From positions 700,501 through 764,500 of the forward strand of contig OX638293.1 in NCBI GenBank assembly GCA_951812335.1: a stretch of DNA of 64,000 nucleotides, read 5' to 3'. The translations under genes were made by a program, and so were the position numbers. Of this stretch, positions 25,997 through 35,197 are shown piece after piece; within the stretch, counting starts at the first letter, position 1, and each line of letters starts with the position of its first letter. Below the pieces are notes generated by a model that was given only the letters and a program-made list of their open reading frames with translations, did no database searches and was not told the origin of the DNA. The DNA is from Rhodothermales bacterium. GTDB lineage: Bacteria > Bacteroidota > Rhodothermia > Rhodothermales > VXPQ01.

Positions 25997-28900
25997 TTAC
26001 CAGCCAGGCGTCGCCCGGAATCCCAACTGCCAGCCGGCGTCCGGTCGCTGGAAAGGAAATGCGTAGTACGTTTCCAGCACAATGTACCCCAAAATATTGA
26101 CGCGCGCAGACACCCCGGCACTGAATACGGGCACGCGCTCGCTTGAAGTTCGATCGAATTTAAGCACGGGCAAATTTTCGGCGGTCCATGCCACGCCGCC
26201 GTCCACGAACGCCGCCAATTCGGTCGGGAGATACGGAAACGGAATGAGTCCCAACTGCTCGGTGCCCAGGAACGGGACGCGCACCTCCACGCTCGACAGG
26301 GCGACATGCGTACCTTGCAAGCGACTCATCGAGGGGCACGGGGCTCCGGGGCTGCTTGCGTCAACCCGGCATTCCGACGCCTCGAACGACTGGAAATTGT
26401 ATCCCCGGATAAAACCGGGGTAGTAGGAATAACCGAGGTATTGCGTGGTGAACAGATCTCCCGCCGACTCGGCGCCGTAGTTGCCGATGTGCAGTCCGCG
26501 CACGGCCAGCGTTACCGGCTGTATATGCAGGTATTGCCGGTAATCGACGAGTCCTGTCACAAACGTCGAGCTCCCGATTTTCGGAGCGATTTCGAGGCGG
26601 TAGCGCCCTCCGCTGATCGGCGAGGTGAATCCGGTAAAGGAATAGTCTCCGACAAAGGCCAGCCCGGCCTGGAAGAAATAAATGGGTTCCTGTTCGGTAA
26701 TGCCCTGGAAAAAGAAGGAGTCGTCGGTGTCGATACGGTTTCGACCGAATGCGAAGCCCCCTCCAACGAACTGTTCCACTTCGTTGTCGAATCCGTATCG
26801 CACAAAGCCGACATTCGCTTCGACCCGGCGCGTTTGACTGAAAGGATACTGGGCAATGCCCGACACCTGGTCGATGAAGATGCGTTGCTGGAGCTGTTCG
26901 ACCACCTGCAAGCCATTTACGAATCCGCCTACGGAATAGGCGTACCGAAGCGGGATGTGCCCTGCCGTGGCGCCGAGGTTGATTCGTTGTCCGAGGTCGA
27001 TGTACGAGACTTGTCCTCCGATGTCCTTGAATGTGCCCTGGGCCTGCGCCACGAGGTACAGGTTCCGATCGCCGAGCATGTCCGAGAACGCAAAGCCGAT
27101 GCCGCCGGCGACTTGTGTTCCGTACAATCCGCCGACCGCTGCGCCGATGGTCGGGGGCGCCACGTAATCCAGTTCGAGATTCGACCGGTAATCCTTTCCG
27201 GGCCATTGCAGGCCGAGGCGGGGAAGGCCCGTCATCGAATCGTCGAGGTAGTTGCCCACCAGTCCTTCGTTGAGCGGCCGGATTGGAGGCAGGATGCCCG
27301 CCGTAGCGACATGGCCGGCAGGCCGGAGTTGCACGGACTCGCCCGTCAGTTCATCGGGTTCGCGCATATACACCGTGTAGGCGTTGTCCGAGAATACCGA
27401 GAAGGACATCTGGCCGGTGCGGTCGGCCACGGACATCGCCGGAGACAGTGCGGTGATGCCACTGACCCCTGTCGCCAGGTTCGTAAGCCGGTACGCCTGC
27501 TCTGAGGAAAGGTCGAGGCGGTAGACATCCTTGAACCCGTTTTGATCGCTGATGAAATACAGATCCTTTCCGTCCGGCGAGAACTGCGGATTGTGGTGCA
27601 GCACATCCCCGAAGGGTCTCAAGGGACGTATTTCGTTGCGCTCCAGGTCGAACAGCGCAAGGCCGTTTTCCTGATACTTAAGTTGTTCGAAATCTGTGTT
27701 GTCTCCACCGCGATCGGTCGTAAAAGCAATGTATCTTCCATCCGGTGACCAGTCCGGTTGCAGGTCCGCATACCGATCGTTTGTCAACTGGCGCACGGCG
27801 CTTGTTTCCATATTCAGGACATACAGGTCGCTGATGCCGCCTTCGAGGCCGGTAAACGCAATGGACGATCCGTCCGGCGACCAGGAGAGGTTCGTCAGCG
27901 CGGTGACCCCCTCCACGGCGATGTTTTGCCACACCTTGCGCCGTCTGACGTCGAAAATGGATATCCGGTTGTCCCCGCCCGCGAACGAAACGAAGGCCAA
28001 CTGTTTTCCATCCGGCGACCAGGACCCGGCCGACTGGATGAATCGCAGCGCATCCATGTGGGGATTCGCCGCCGGGTTTTTCAGGCTCGTGATGACCTCG
28101 CCCGTCTTTGCATCCGCCACGAACAGGTTGATCGAGAACAGATCTCTTTCCGACAGGAAGGCAATGTATGCGCCGTCGGGGCTGAGTGCAGGGGAAAGAT
28201 TGACTTCGCCCGCGTCGATTTCAGGAGCCAGAATGCGCTGTCCCGATTCTTCGGGGGGCGTTTTGTCCTCCATGAACGGTTCGTAGGTTTTGCGGACCAC
28301 CTGCTTCCATTCCGTGGACAGCGAGTCGGTCGTGATGCCGAGCGTATACACGAATGCAGAGTCCACGCCGGCGCGCCCGGCCATTTTGAACAGGTTCGCC
28401 ACGGCGGCGTCGCCGTATTTCCCGCCGATGTAGGCCATGTACGCCTGTCCGAAGCGGTACGGGAAATAGCGCTGGTCGCGCGTCAATTGCTCGATCGTAG
28501 GCAGATCGTCACGGAGCAACGCATCCCGAAGCCACATGGCCGTATGGGGATCGGATCGCCCTACGGAGAGGTATTCCGCCGTGCCTTCGATCATCCACAA
28601 TGGCAAGAGCGCCAGATTGAACCGGATCGGGTCCTGGTCGCTGAGGCCTATGTCGTACTGGAAGGAGTGGACGAGTTCATGTCCCAGTACGTGGTCCGTT
28701 TCGGCGTAGCTGCCGGTAAGCGGCATGATGACACGCTGCTTGATCGATTCGGTGACGCCCCCCGTGCCTTCGCCGATGAGTCCCCCGATCACATTGGTCT
28801 GGTGAAAATCGGCGTCGTTCGCATAGAAGATAAGGGGCTTCTTTTCCTTGAATTCCCGGAGGTACGTGCGGGAATGCCGGCTGTACCAGCGCTCGGCCAT

Positions 28901-29101
28901 GCGTCCGGCGTCGCGAACCGCCTGTTCCTCTTCCGGGTAATAGTAAATAATGAAATGCTCGGTCTCGAAGTGCTTGAAGTCGAAATGATCGTACTGGACC
29001 TTGTTTCGACCGAAGTACTGTGCGCTGGTCGGCGTGGGCGCCAAAACCGCGCACGTGAGAAAAATTGGTATATATGGAAGCAGGGAAGCGGTTCGAAACA
29101 T
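25997..29101 (-). CDS. Secreted HExxH peptidase-like / beta-propeller / outer-membrane barrel protein
   Basis: 1034 residues. A signal peptide ends near AQYFG (residue 28). Residues 40-270 resemble a peptidase MA-like gluzincin with the zinc motif HELVH at 141-145 and a downstream EGTAEYLS. Residues 280-620 are a six- or seven-bladed WD40-like (PD40) propeller: repeated SPDGxxIAFxS units such as LSPDGAYIAFLSE, WSPDGKQLAFVS, WSPDGRYIAFTT and FSPDGKDLYFIS. Residues about 640-1034 are rich in alternating aromatic strands and end in FQRPDAGWQLGFRATPGW, an outer-membrane beta-barrel signature (surface-antigen/BamA-like). It should sit in the outer membrane with peptidase and propeller attached. 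Family members occur in Rhodothermota and Gemmatimonadota; substrate unknown. Divergent from mrdA. Confidence 0.85.
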   Translation of the reverse strand: MFRTASLLPYIPIFLTCAVLAPTPTSAQYFGRNKVQYDHFDFKHFETEHFIIYYYPEEEQAVRDAGRMAERWYSRHSRTYLREFKEKKPLIFYANDADFHQTNVIGGLIGEGTGGVTESIKQRVIMPLTGSYAETDHVLGHELVHSFQYDIGLSDQDPIRFNLALLPLWMIEGTAEYLSVGRSDPHTAMWLRDALLRDDLPTIEQLTRDQRYFPYRFGQAYMAYIGGKYGDAAVANLFKMAGRAGVDSAFVYTLGITTDSLSTEWKQVVRKTYEPFMEDKTPPEESGQRILAPEIDAGEVNLSPALSPDGAYIAFLSERDLFSINLFVADAKTGEVITSLKNPAANPHMDALRFIQSAGSWSPDGKQLAFVSFAGGDNRISIFDVRRRKVWQNIAVEGVTALTNLSWSPDGSSIAFTGLEGGISDLYVLNMETSAVRQLTNDRYADLQPDWSPDGRYIAFTTDRGGDNTDFEQLKYQENGLALFDLERNEIRPLRPFGDVLHHNPQFSPDGKDLYFISDQNGFKDVYRLDLSSEQAYRLTNLATGVSGITALSPAMSVADRTGQMSFSVFSDNAYTVYMREPDELTGESVQLRPAGHVATAGILPPIRPLNEGLVGNYLDDSMTGLPRLGLQWPGKDYRSNLELDYVAPPTIGAAVGGLYGTQVAGGIGFAFSDMLGDRNLYLVAQAQGTFKDIGGQVSYIDLGQRINLGATAGHIPLRYAYSVGGFVNGLQVVEQLQQRIFIDQVSGIAQYPFSQTRRVEANVGFVRYGFDNEVEQFVGGGFAFGRNRIDTDDSFFFQGITEQEPIYFFQAGLAFVGDYSFTGFTSPISGGRYRLEIAPKIGSSTFVTGLVDYRQYLHIQPVTLAVRGLHIGNYGAESAGDLFTTQYLGYSYYPGFIRGYNFQSFEASECRVDASSPGAPCPSMSRLQGTHVALSSVEVRVPFLGTEQLGLIPFPYLPTELAAFVDGGVAWTAENLPVLKFDRTSSERVPVFSAGVSARVNILGYIVLETYYAFPFQRPDAGWQLGFRATPGW

Positions 29102-29302
29102 CGGCGGTCCCGATAGGGTCGGAGAGTGGAGGTTTCGGCAAGGGTGTGCTCTGGAGGCGGTATTGTACTTACGCGCTATTCACGAAAGGTTCGTTTGCGG
29201 CCTGCGTAGTAAGGTTGTTTACGAGCATAAACGTTTCCGGTTCGCACATTCGGACAAGAATCCGTCATGGCGGGATATTTCAGCACATTGCCGGGTTGAG
29301 AA

Positions 29303-29339
29303 GAGTATCCCTAGGTACGTTAGACCTCTCGGGATACTC
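29303..29339. promoter_or_regulatory. Hairpin in the divergent intergenic region before mrdA
   Basis: GAGTATCCC (29303-29311) and GGGATACTC (29331-29339) form a 9-bp stem with a 19-base loop, itself containing AGGT/ACCT. Located between the divergent outer-membrane protein gene and mrdA (29102-29389 otherwise holds no gene). The arms resemble the ends of the dispersed repeat but in outward-facing order. Confidence 0.4.
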
Positions 29340-29389
29340 GTACATTCCATAGTATGCCGGTGCGCGGTTCATGAAGGGGGCGCAAGGCC

Positions 29390-31270
29390 ATGTATGATTA
29401 CAAACTACGCGGGCGCGTTTTTATCGGCGTTATCGTCGTTGCGATGGGTCTCTTGAGTTTGCGGCTTGCGCAACTCCAGTTGATCCAGACCGACAATTAT
29501 ACCGTCGAATCCGAAACCAATGCGCTTCAGGAGCGCAGGGTGTTGCCGGCGCGCGGTGCGATCTATGATCGGGCCGGCAGGGTGTTGGTGAACAACGAGC
29601 CCAGTTACACGATTACTATTACCCCGCGCAATTTCGATCGCGCCAACATTCCCCTTCTGGCTGATTTGCTGGAGATTCCCGACAGTGTGGTTTCCGCAAG
29701 ATTCACGGAACTTCGCCGCTACAGCGCCTTCCAGTCCGGCAAGGCGTTCCGGGATGTGCCGGAAGATGTTTTCAGCCGCGTGGCGGAAAATTTCTATCGG
29801 TTACCGGGCGTGGGATATGACCGGGATTTTCGCCGTCGGTATCATACGGAAGCCACCGCCGCACACGTCCTTGGATACGTGCGGGAGATCACGGACAACG
29901 AGCTGGTTCGTTTGGGCGGGGAAGGATACCGTCAAGGCGACCTGATTGGCAAGTCCGGCCTCGAAAGCGGATACGAGTCCAGGCTGCGAGGCCGCCTGGG
30001 CTCCGAAATCAAAATCGTCAACGTACATGGCCTGGAAGTTAAGTCCTGGCAGGACGGCGCATTCGACAATGCTCCGAAAAACGGGTACGACATTCACCTC
30101 GGTCTCGATAGCGACTTGCAGGCGCTGGCGGAGTCCCTCTTTGTCGGCAAACGAGGCGGGGCCGTCGCACTCGACGTGAACAGCGGGGATATTCTTGCGC
30201 TCGTAAGCATGCCGGACTACGAACCGGACGTTTTTACCGAGTCCATGGATCCTGCAACCTGGAATAATCTCGTAACCAGCCCGGAGAAGCCGTTGTACAA
30301 TCGGGCAACCATGAATCGGTTAGCCCCCGGCTCGACATGGAAGCCGTTCATGGCGCTGATGGCCCTTCAGGAAGGGAAGATCACCCCGACGGAACACATA
30401 TATTGCCCGGGCTATCATCGACTTGGCGGTCCGAACGTCTTCCGCGATATGCACGTACACGGGAGCATCGCGATGGAAGAGGCTATCGAACAGTCGTGCA
30501 ATACGTTCTTCTTCGAATTGATGATGCGCACGGACGTGGAGGTCTTCAGCAAGTATGCGCATATGTTCGGGTTCGGCCAGCGGGTGTCCGCGGATATCGG
30601 CGAACAAGGGGCCGGGTTGATTCCCGATTCCGCCTACTTTAATCAGCGTTTTCCCGGATGGGGCCCCGGTTTTACGATCAATCTCGGCGTCGGGCAGGGA
30701 GATATGGGGGTGACGCCCTTGCAATTGGCCCGGTACGTGGCCGCGGTGGCCAACCGGGGCATGTTGTATACGCCCCATCTCGTAACCCGGATGGTGCACC
30801 AGGAGACGGGAGAAACGCTCTATCCAAAGATTCCTGCTCCCGAAAAGCTGCCGATAGACGAGGCGCATTTCGATGTGGTGCGCGAAGGCATGAAACGGGT
30901 GATGGAGGCCGGGACCGGAAAGTGGATTCAGATTCCCGGTATTCCCAGCGGCGGGAAAACCGGTACGGCCCAGGCTTCCCATGGGCGGAAGGACGACTCC
31001 GTATTTATCCTGTTTGCACCCTACGACAATCCGCAGATAGCCGTGGCGGTTCAGGTGGAGAATGCCGGCTTTGGGGCTGTCGCCGCCGGCCCGATCGGGT
31101 CGTTGATGGCGGAACAATACCTGACCGGCTCCATTTCCTCGAGTCCCGAGAGGCAATCGATACTTCGATCCGTACTTGCGGTGCAGAGCGAGTTGTTGTA
31201 CAAGGAAGATGACGAGCACGGCGAGGCCGACGGCGAATCGGCGGAAAGCGAACCCGGCGACGATGCATAA
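29390..31270 (+). CDS. mrdA: Penicillin-binding protein 2 (elongasome transpeptidase)
   Basis: 626-residue class B PBP that cross-links peptidoglycan during rod-shaped growth, anchored in the inner membrane by the N-terminal segment VFIGVIVVAMGLLSLRLAQL. After the dimerisation domain (LPARGAIYDRAGRVLVNNEP; GYVREITDNEL; IGKSGLESGYE) the transpeptidase domain shows the catalytic SxxK (GSTWKPF, near residue 315), SxN (EQSCNTFF) and KTGT (GGKTGTAQ). The C-terminus carries an acidic tail (GEADGESAESEPGDDA). rodA follows after 68 bases, as in most elongation operons. Confidence 0.97.
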   Translation: MYDYKLRGRVFIGVIVVAMGLLSLRLAQLQLIQTDNYTVESETNALQERRVLPARGAIYDRAGRVLVNNEPSYTITITPRNFDRANIPLLADLLEIPDSVVSARFTELRRYSAFQSGKAFRDVPEDVFSRVAENFYRLPGVGYDRDFRRRYHTEATAAHVLGYVREITDNELVRLGGEGYRQGDLIGKSGLESGYESRLRGRLGSEIKIVNVHGLEVKSWQDGAFDNAPKNGYDIHLGLDSDLQALAESLFVGKRGGAVALDVNSGDILALVSMPDYEPDVFTESMDPATWNNLVTSPEKPLYNRATMNRLAPGSTWKPFMALMALQEGKITPTEHIYCPGYHRLGGPNVFRDMHVHGSIAMEEAIEQSCNTFFFELMMRTDVEVFSKYAHMFGFGQRVSADIGEQGAGLIPDSAYFNQRFPGWGPGFTINLGVGQGDMGVTPLQLARYVAAVANRGMLYTPHLVTRMVHQETGETLYPKIPAPEKLPIDEAHFDVVREGMKRVMEAGTGKWIQIPGIPSGGKTGTAQASHGRKDDSVFILFAPYDNPQIAVAVQVENAGFGAVAAGPIGSLMAEQYLTGSISSSPERQSILRSVLAVQSELLYKEDDEHGEADGESAESEPGDDA

Positions 31271-31338
31271 TAGCCCCTGTTCCGGCCGTACGGGCCGTAC
31301 ATCCCGCTTCTTGCACGCTGTTTCGTAAGGCTTGTCCT

Positions 31339-32598
31339 ATGCGCATCTGGTATCGGAATCTGGATTATCTCACGATCTTTGCCTGGGCGTTCCTGGTGGC
31401 GATCGGTCTGGTAGCCATCTACAGCACCACGAATGGTCCTTCTGCGGAGTATCTTCTCGAGTCCGTCCGAAACAATTTCTGGCGCCAGTTGACATGGGTC
31501 GCCATATCGCTGGGCGCCGGTCTGGCTTGCCTGTTTCTTCCGGTGCATTTTTTCCAGCGCATCGCCTGGGTCGCATATCTCGGCACGTTGATATTGCTCG
31601 CCGTGGCTCTTTTGTACGGACGCGAAGTCAATGGAGCGAGGAGTTGGTTACACATAGGGGGGCTGAGTCTGCAAGTATCTGAAGTGGCCAAGGTAGGCGC
31701 CGTCCTGGCGGGGGCCCAACTGATTTCCACCATGCGGCCCAATTCGAGCAGGGTGAAATATGCGGTTTTTCTGCTCGGTGTTTTTCTAACCCCCATGGCG
31801 TTGATCCTGCTTCAGAACGATGCCGGAACCGCCCTGGTATTCTTCGCCGTCGCGCCCATTGCATTATTCTGGTCGATCTGGCCGGCGGGCATGTCCATCG
31901 TGATGGCCGCCACGGGGGTTGCGGGCTATTTTTCGGTCGTGCATCTTCCGACGGCGATCGCTTTCTCGGTGCTGTTTACGCTCCTTGTATTGTGGCAAGC
32001 GCGGGAGCGCTTGTACGGCGTCATGGCTGCGGTATTTTCCTTTGGCTCGATTGTTGCCGTGCTGTTTGCGCTGAACAAGATATTTCGTCCTCATCAGGTG
32101 GCTCGCATCCTTTCTTTTACGAACCCCGGCGCGGAGGAATTCCGGTCGGGCGTAGGTTTTCACCTCGTGCAGTCGAAGGCGGCCATCGGCTCAGGGGGTT
32201 TGGCCGGTAAGGGATTCATGGAAGGGACTCAGACGCAGGGAGCCTACGTACCTGAGCAATCGACGGATTTTGTGTTCAGTATCATTGGAGAAGAATGGGG
32301 ATTTATCGGCTCGATGGTGGTCATCTCCATGTTTGCACTCCTGCTCGTTCGAGCGATCCGGATGGGCATCCATATCAAGCATCCTTTCGGGAGCATGGCT
32401 GCCGTAGGGATCGCGGGGATTTTTCTCGTGCATGTTTTTGTGAATATCGGGATGGTGGTGGGTCTGCTGCCGGTCATCGGCATTCCATTGCCTTTCGTTT
32501 CCTATGGAGGATCGGCCATGCTCGCCAACACGGTGCTCCTGGCGATTCTGCTGAATCTGCACATGCGGCGCGACGATTTTCCCATCTACGTATATTGA
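31339..32598 (+). CDS. rodA: Rod-shape-determining peptidoglycan glycosyltransferase RodA
   Basis: 419-residue polytopic SEDS-family glycosyltransferase that polymerises lipid II together with PBP2. About ten membrane segments; conserved features include WRQLTWVAISLGAGL, NGARSWLHIGGLSLQVSEVAKVG (the SEDS signature with the catalytic-region motifs), QNDAGTALVFFAVAP, and the C-terminal VVGLLPVIGIPLPFVSYGGSAMLAN. Lies between mrdA and argS in one unit. Slightly longer than Proteobacterial RodA, as in Bacteroidota. Confidence 0.96.
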   Translation: MRIWYRNLDYLTIFAWAFLVAIGLVAIYSTTNGPSAEYLLESVRNNFWRQLTWVAISLGAGLACLFLPVHFFQRIAWVAYLGTLILLAVALLYGREVNGARSWLHIGGLSLQVSEVAKVGAVLAGAQLISTMRPNSSRVKYAVFLLGVFLTPMALILLQNDAGTALVFFAVAPIALFWSIWPAGMSIVMAATGVAGYFSVVHLPTAIAFSVLFTLLVLWQARERLYGVMAAVFSFGSIVAVLFALNKIFRPHQVARILSFTNPGAEEFRSGVGFHLVQSKAAIGSGGLAGKGFMEGTQTQGAYVPEQSTDFVFSIIGEEWGFIGSMVVISMFALLLVRAIRMGIHIKHPFGSMAAVGIAGIFLVHVFVNIGMVVGLLPVIGIPLPFVSYGGSAMLANTVLLAILLNLHMRRDDFPIYVY

Positions 32599-32642
32599 CG
32601 TTCGCAAATCGTTTTGGTACGGATCGGAGATTTTTGTACACG

Positions 32643-34334
32643 GTGAAAGAATATCTTGCAAGAGAACTGGTTGCGTCCCTGGCCGATTTCGATGGCGTGC
32701 CGCAGGATTTCGTGCCGGAGTTCGAGAAACCCAAAAATCCCGAGCACGGCGATCTGGCCACGAATGCGGCCATGCAGCTGGCGCGGTATCTGCGCCGCGC
32801 TCCTCGCAGTATCGCCGGAGCACTGGCGGAACATCTGCTTGCCCGTCCGCTGGACCCTGCGCGGATTGCCTCTGTGGAGGTGGCCGGTTCCGGATTTATC
32901 AATTTTCGTTTTTCGACCGAATATCTGATCGGGGAGTTGCGGGAGTTGCTCAAAGCCGGGGAGGCGTTTGGTCGCTCGACGACAGGGCATGGGAAACGGG
33001 CCCTGGTTGAGTACGTGAGTGCAAACCCCACGGGACCGCTGACGGTCGGCCACGGACGAAACGCGGTGCTCGGCGACACGGTAGCCAACCTGCTGGCGTG
33101 GAATGGCTACGACGTGACGCGCGAGTATTATTTCAACGACGCCGGGCGCCAGATGCGGGTACTGGGCGAGTCGGTGCGGGCGCGGTACCAGGCGGTCGTC
33201 GATCCGGAAACGCCGCGCAAGCGGATAGAATCCGGTGATGTTTCTGTCGAGGTGCCTGCGTCGTTTCCGGAGGACGGCTACCTTGGCGCCTACATTACCG
33301 ACATTGCGGAGCGCCTTCACTCCCGGGCAAAGGGCGCTCCCGATCTTTCCGGCGATGTCGCTCCTTTCAAGGAGGCCGCCGAACAGGCGATCTTCGCCGA
33401 CATCGAGCGTACGCTGACCCGTCTCGGTATCCACATGGATACGTATTTCAACGAGCGGAGTCTGTACGAGAACGATACGGTATGGAAAACACTGGAACAG
33501 TTACGGGACAAGGGCCATTGCTATGACCGGGACGGAGCCGTGTGGTTCAGAACCACGGCATTCGGCAAGGAACAGGATACGGTGCTGGTCAAGAGCAGCG
33601 GCGAGCCGACCTATCGCCTTCCCGATATCGCCTACCATGCAGGAAAGTGCGATCGGGGCTTCGATCGGATCGTCGACATTCTCGGCGCAGATCATATTGC
33701 AACGTACCCCGATGTGTTGCATGGTCTGCGGGCGTTGGGGTACGACGCCGACCGCGTGGAGGTCATTGTTCACCAATTCGTTACGCTTGTACGCGGGGGA
33801 GCGCCTGTGAAGATGAGCACCCGCAGGGCGACCTATGTGACGTTGGACGACTTAATGGATGAAGTGGGCGAAGATGTAACGCGGTTTTTCTTTTTGATGC
33901 GGTCGCCCAATGCCCATCTCGAATTCGATCTGGACCTGGCGAAAGAAGCCAGCGAGAAGAACCCGGTGTTTTACTTGCAGTATGCGCATGCGCGCATTTG
34001 CTCCATTCTTCGCAAAGCGGAAGAAGTGGGTTTTCACGGTGCGGCCGGCGCCGACTTGTCGTTGCTTGGGCATGCCGCCGAGATTACGCTGATGAAGGCG
34101 CTGTTGCGGCTGCCGGAGGTCCTTGAGTATGCCGCAGCAATGTGCGAGCCGCACCAGGTGGCCAATTATTTACGCGAAGTGGCCGTTTCTTTTACGCAGT
34201 TCTATGGACACTGCCGTATTATCGGGGAAGAATATGATCTGGCGGCTGCCCGCATGCAGTTGGCGCACGCTGCGCGGATTGTACTCGCGAACGGCTTGCA
34301 CGTACTCGGCATTTCCAGACCGGAGCGCATGTGA
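32643..34334 (+). CDS. argS: Arginyl-tRNA synthetase
   Basis: 563-residue class I aminoacyl-tRNA synthetase charging tRNA-Arg. I choose the GTG at 32643 (VKEYLARELVASL): it gives the expected N-terminal tRNA D-loop-recognition domain, while the frame upstream runs inside rodA. SANPTGPLTVGHGRNAVLGD is the HIGH-type signature, the catalytic half continues through REYYFNDAGRQM, the KMSTR loop follows in PVKMSTRRATYVTLDDL, and the C-terminal helical anticodon-binding domain ends AHAARIVLANGLHVLGISRPERM. The stop overlaps the pheA start (TGATG). Confidence 0.96.
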   Translation: MKEYLARELVASLADFDGVPQDFVPEFEKPKNPEHGDLATNAAMQLARYLRRAPRSIAGALAEHLLARPLDPARIASVEVAGSGFINFRFSTEYLIGELRELLKAGEAFGRSTTGHGKRALVEYVSANPTGPLTVGHGRNAVLGDTVANLLAWNGYDVTREYYFNDAGRQMRVLGESVRARYQAVVDPETPRKRIESGDVSVEVPASFPEDGYLGAYITDIAERLHSRAKGAPDLSGDVAPFKEAAEQAIFADIERTLTRLGIHMDTYFNERSLYENDTVWKTLEQLRDKGHCYDRDGAVWFRTTAFGKEQDTVLVKSSGEPTYRLPDIAYHAGKCDRGFDRIVDILGADHIATYPDVLHGLRALGYDADRVEVIVHQFVTLVRGGAPVKMSTRRATYVTLDDLMDEVGEDVTRFFFLMRSPNAHLEFDLDLAKEASEKNPVFYLQYAHARICSILRKAEEVGFHGAAGADLSLLGHAAEITLMKALLRLPEVLEYAAAMCEPHQVANYLREVAVSFTQFYGHCRIIGEEYDLAAARMQLAHAARIVLANGLHVLGISRPERM

Positions 34335-35197
34335 TGCAATCCCCCCCCGCCATACGGATTGCTTTTCAGGGAGAAACGGGCGCTTTCAGTGAGGAAGCGT
34401 TGCGAGTTTTCCTTGCGGGCGCCGAAGGAATTCCCTTGTCGTCCTTCGAGAAGGTGTTCGAGGCGCTGGAAAGCGAAGCGGTCGATCGGGCGGTCGTTCC
34501 TATCGAAAACTCGCTGTTCGGTAGCGTACATGAGTGCTACGACCTGCTGCGTATGCACGATGTGTCCATTATCGGCGAGTTGCAGTTGCGGATCCGGCAC
34601 AATCTGATCGGTCTTCCGGGCGCTTCCCTTGAAGATATTCGCGTGGTGCGTTCTCACCCGCAAGCGCTTGGTCAGTGCCAGCGTTTTCTCAGGATGCGTC
34701 TGTCATCCGCTGACGTGATGGCCGCATACGACACGGCGGGCGCCGTACGGGAACTTGCCCGGAACGGCCGCCCGAACGAAGCCGCCATCGGAAGTGCGCG
34801 CGCAGCGGCTGTGTATGGGCTCGACATTGTCGAAGCCGATATCGAGAGCAATCATCAGAATTATACGCGGTTTCTGCTTCTTTCGCGCAAAAAGGAAATG
34901 CCGCCGCCGGGTCCTGACATCCGGAGGGATTGGAAAACGTCCATCGTGTTTTCGATGCGAACCAATGTCCCCGGGGCGCTTTTCAAGAGCCTTGCCGTGT
35001 TTGCACTCCGGGAACTTGATCTGTTCAAGATAGAAAGCCGTCCTCTCGCAGGGAGTCCGGGCAATTATCGTTTCTACCTCGATGTGCTCGGTGCTGCGTC
35101 GGACAAACCCGTGGAACGGGCACTGGATCATCTCCGGGAAATCGCGTCGTACCTCAAGGTACTGGGGTCGTACAGGAGCGGAAAAACGCAAGACTAA
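34334..35197 (+). CDS. pheA: Prephenate dehydratase (monofunctional, with ACT domain)
   Basis: 287-residue enzyme converting prephenate to phenylpyruvate in phenylalanine synthesis. The N-terminal PDT domain shows IAFQGETGAFSEEA, VVPIENSLFGSVHECYDLL and AAIGSARAAAVYGLDI, with the catalytic-site motif NYTRFLLLS; the C-terminal ACT domain (FSMRTNVPGALFKSLAVFALRELDLFKIESRPLAGSPGNYRFYLDV) has the ESRP motif used for feedback inhibition by phenylalanine. Start and stop both overlap neighbours (TGATG with argS, TAATG with ftsX), so it is translationally coupled on both sides. Confidence 0.96.
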   Translation: MQSPPAIRIAFQGETGAFSEEALRVFLAGAEGIPLSSFEKVFEALESEAVDRAVVPIENSLFGSVHECYDLLRMHDVSIIGELQLRIRHNLIGLPGASLEDIRVVRSHPQALGQCQRFLRMRLSSADVMAAYDTAGAVRELARNGRPNEAAIGSARAAAVYGLDIVEADIESNHQNYTRFLLLSRKKEMPPPGPDIRRDWKTSIVFSMRTNVPGALFKSLAVFALRELDLFKIESRPLAGSPGNYRFYLDVLGAASDKPVERALDHLREIASYLKVLGSYRSGKTQD

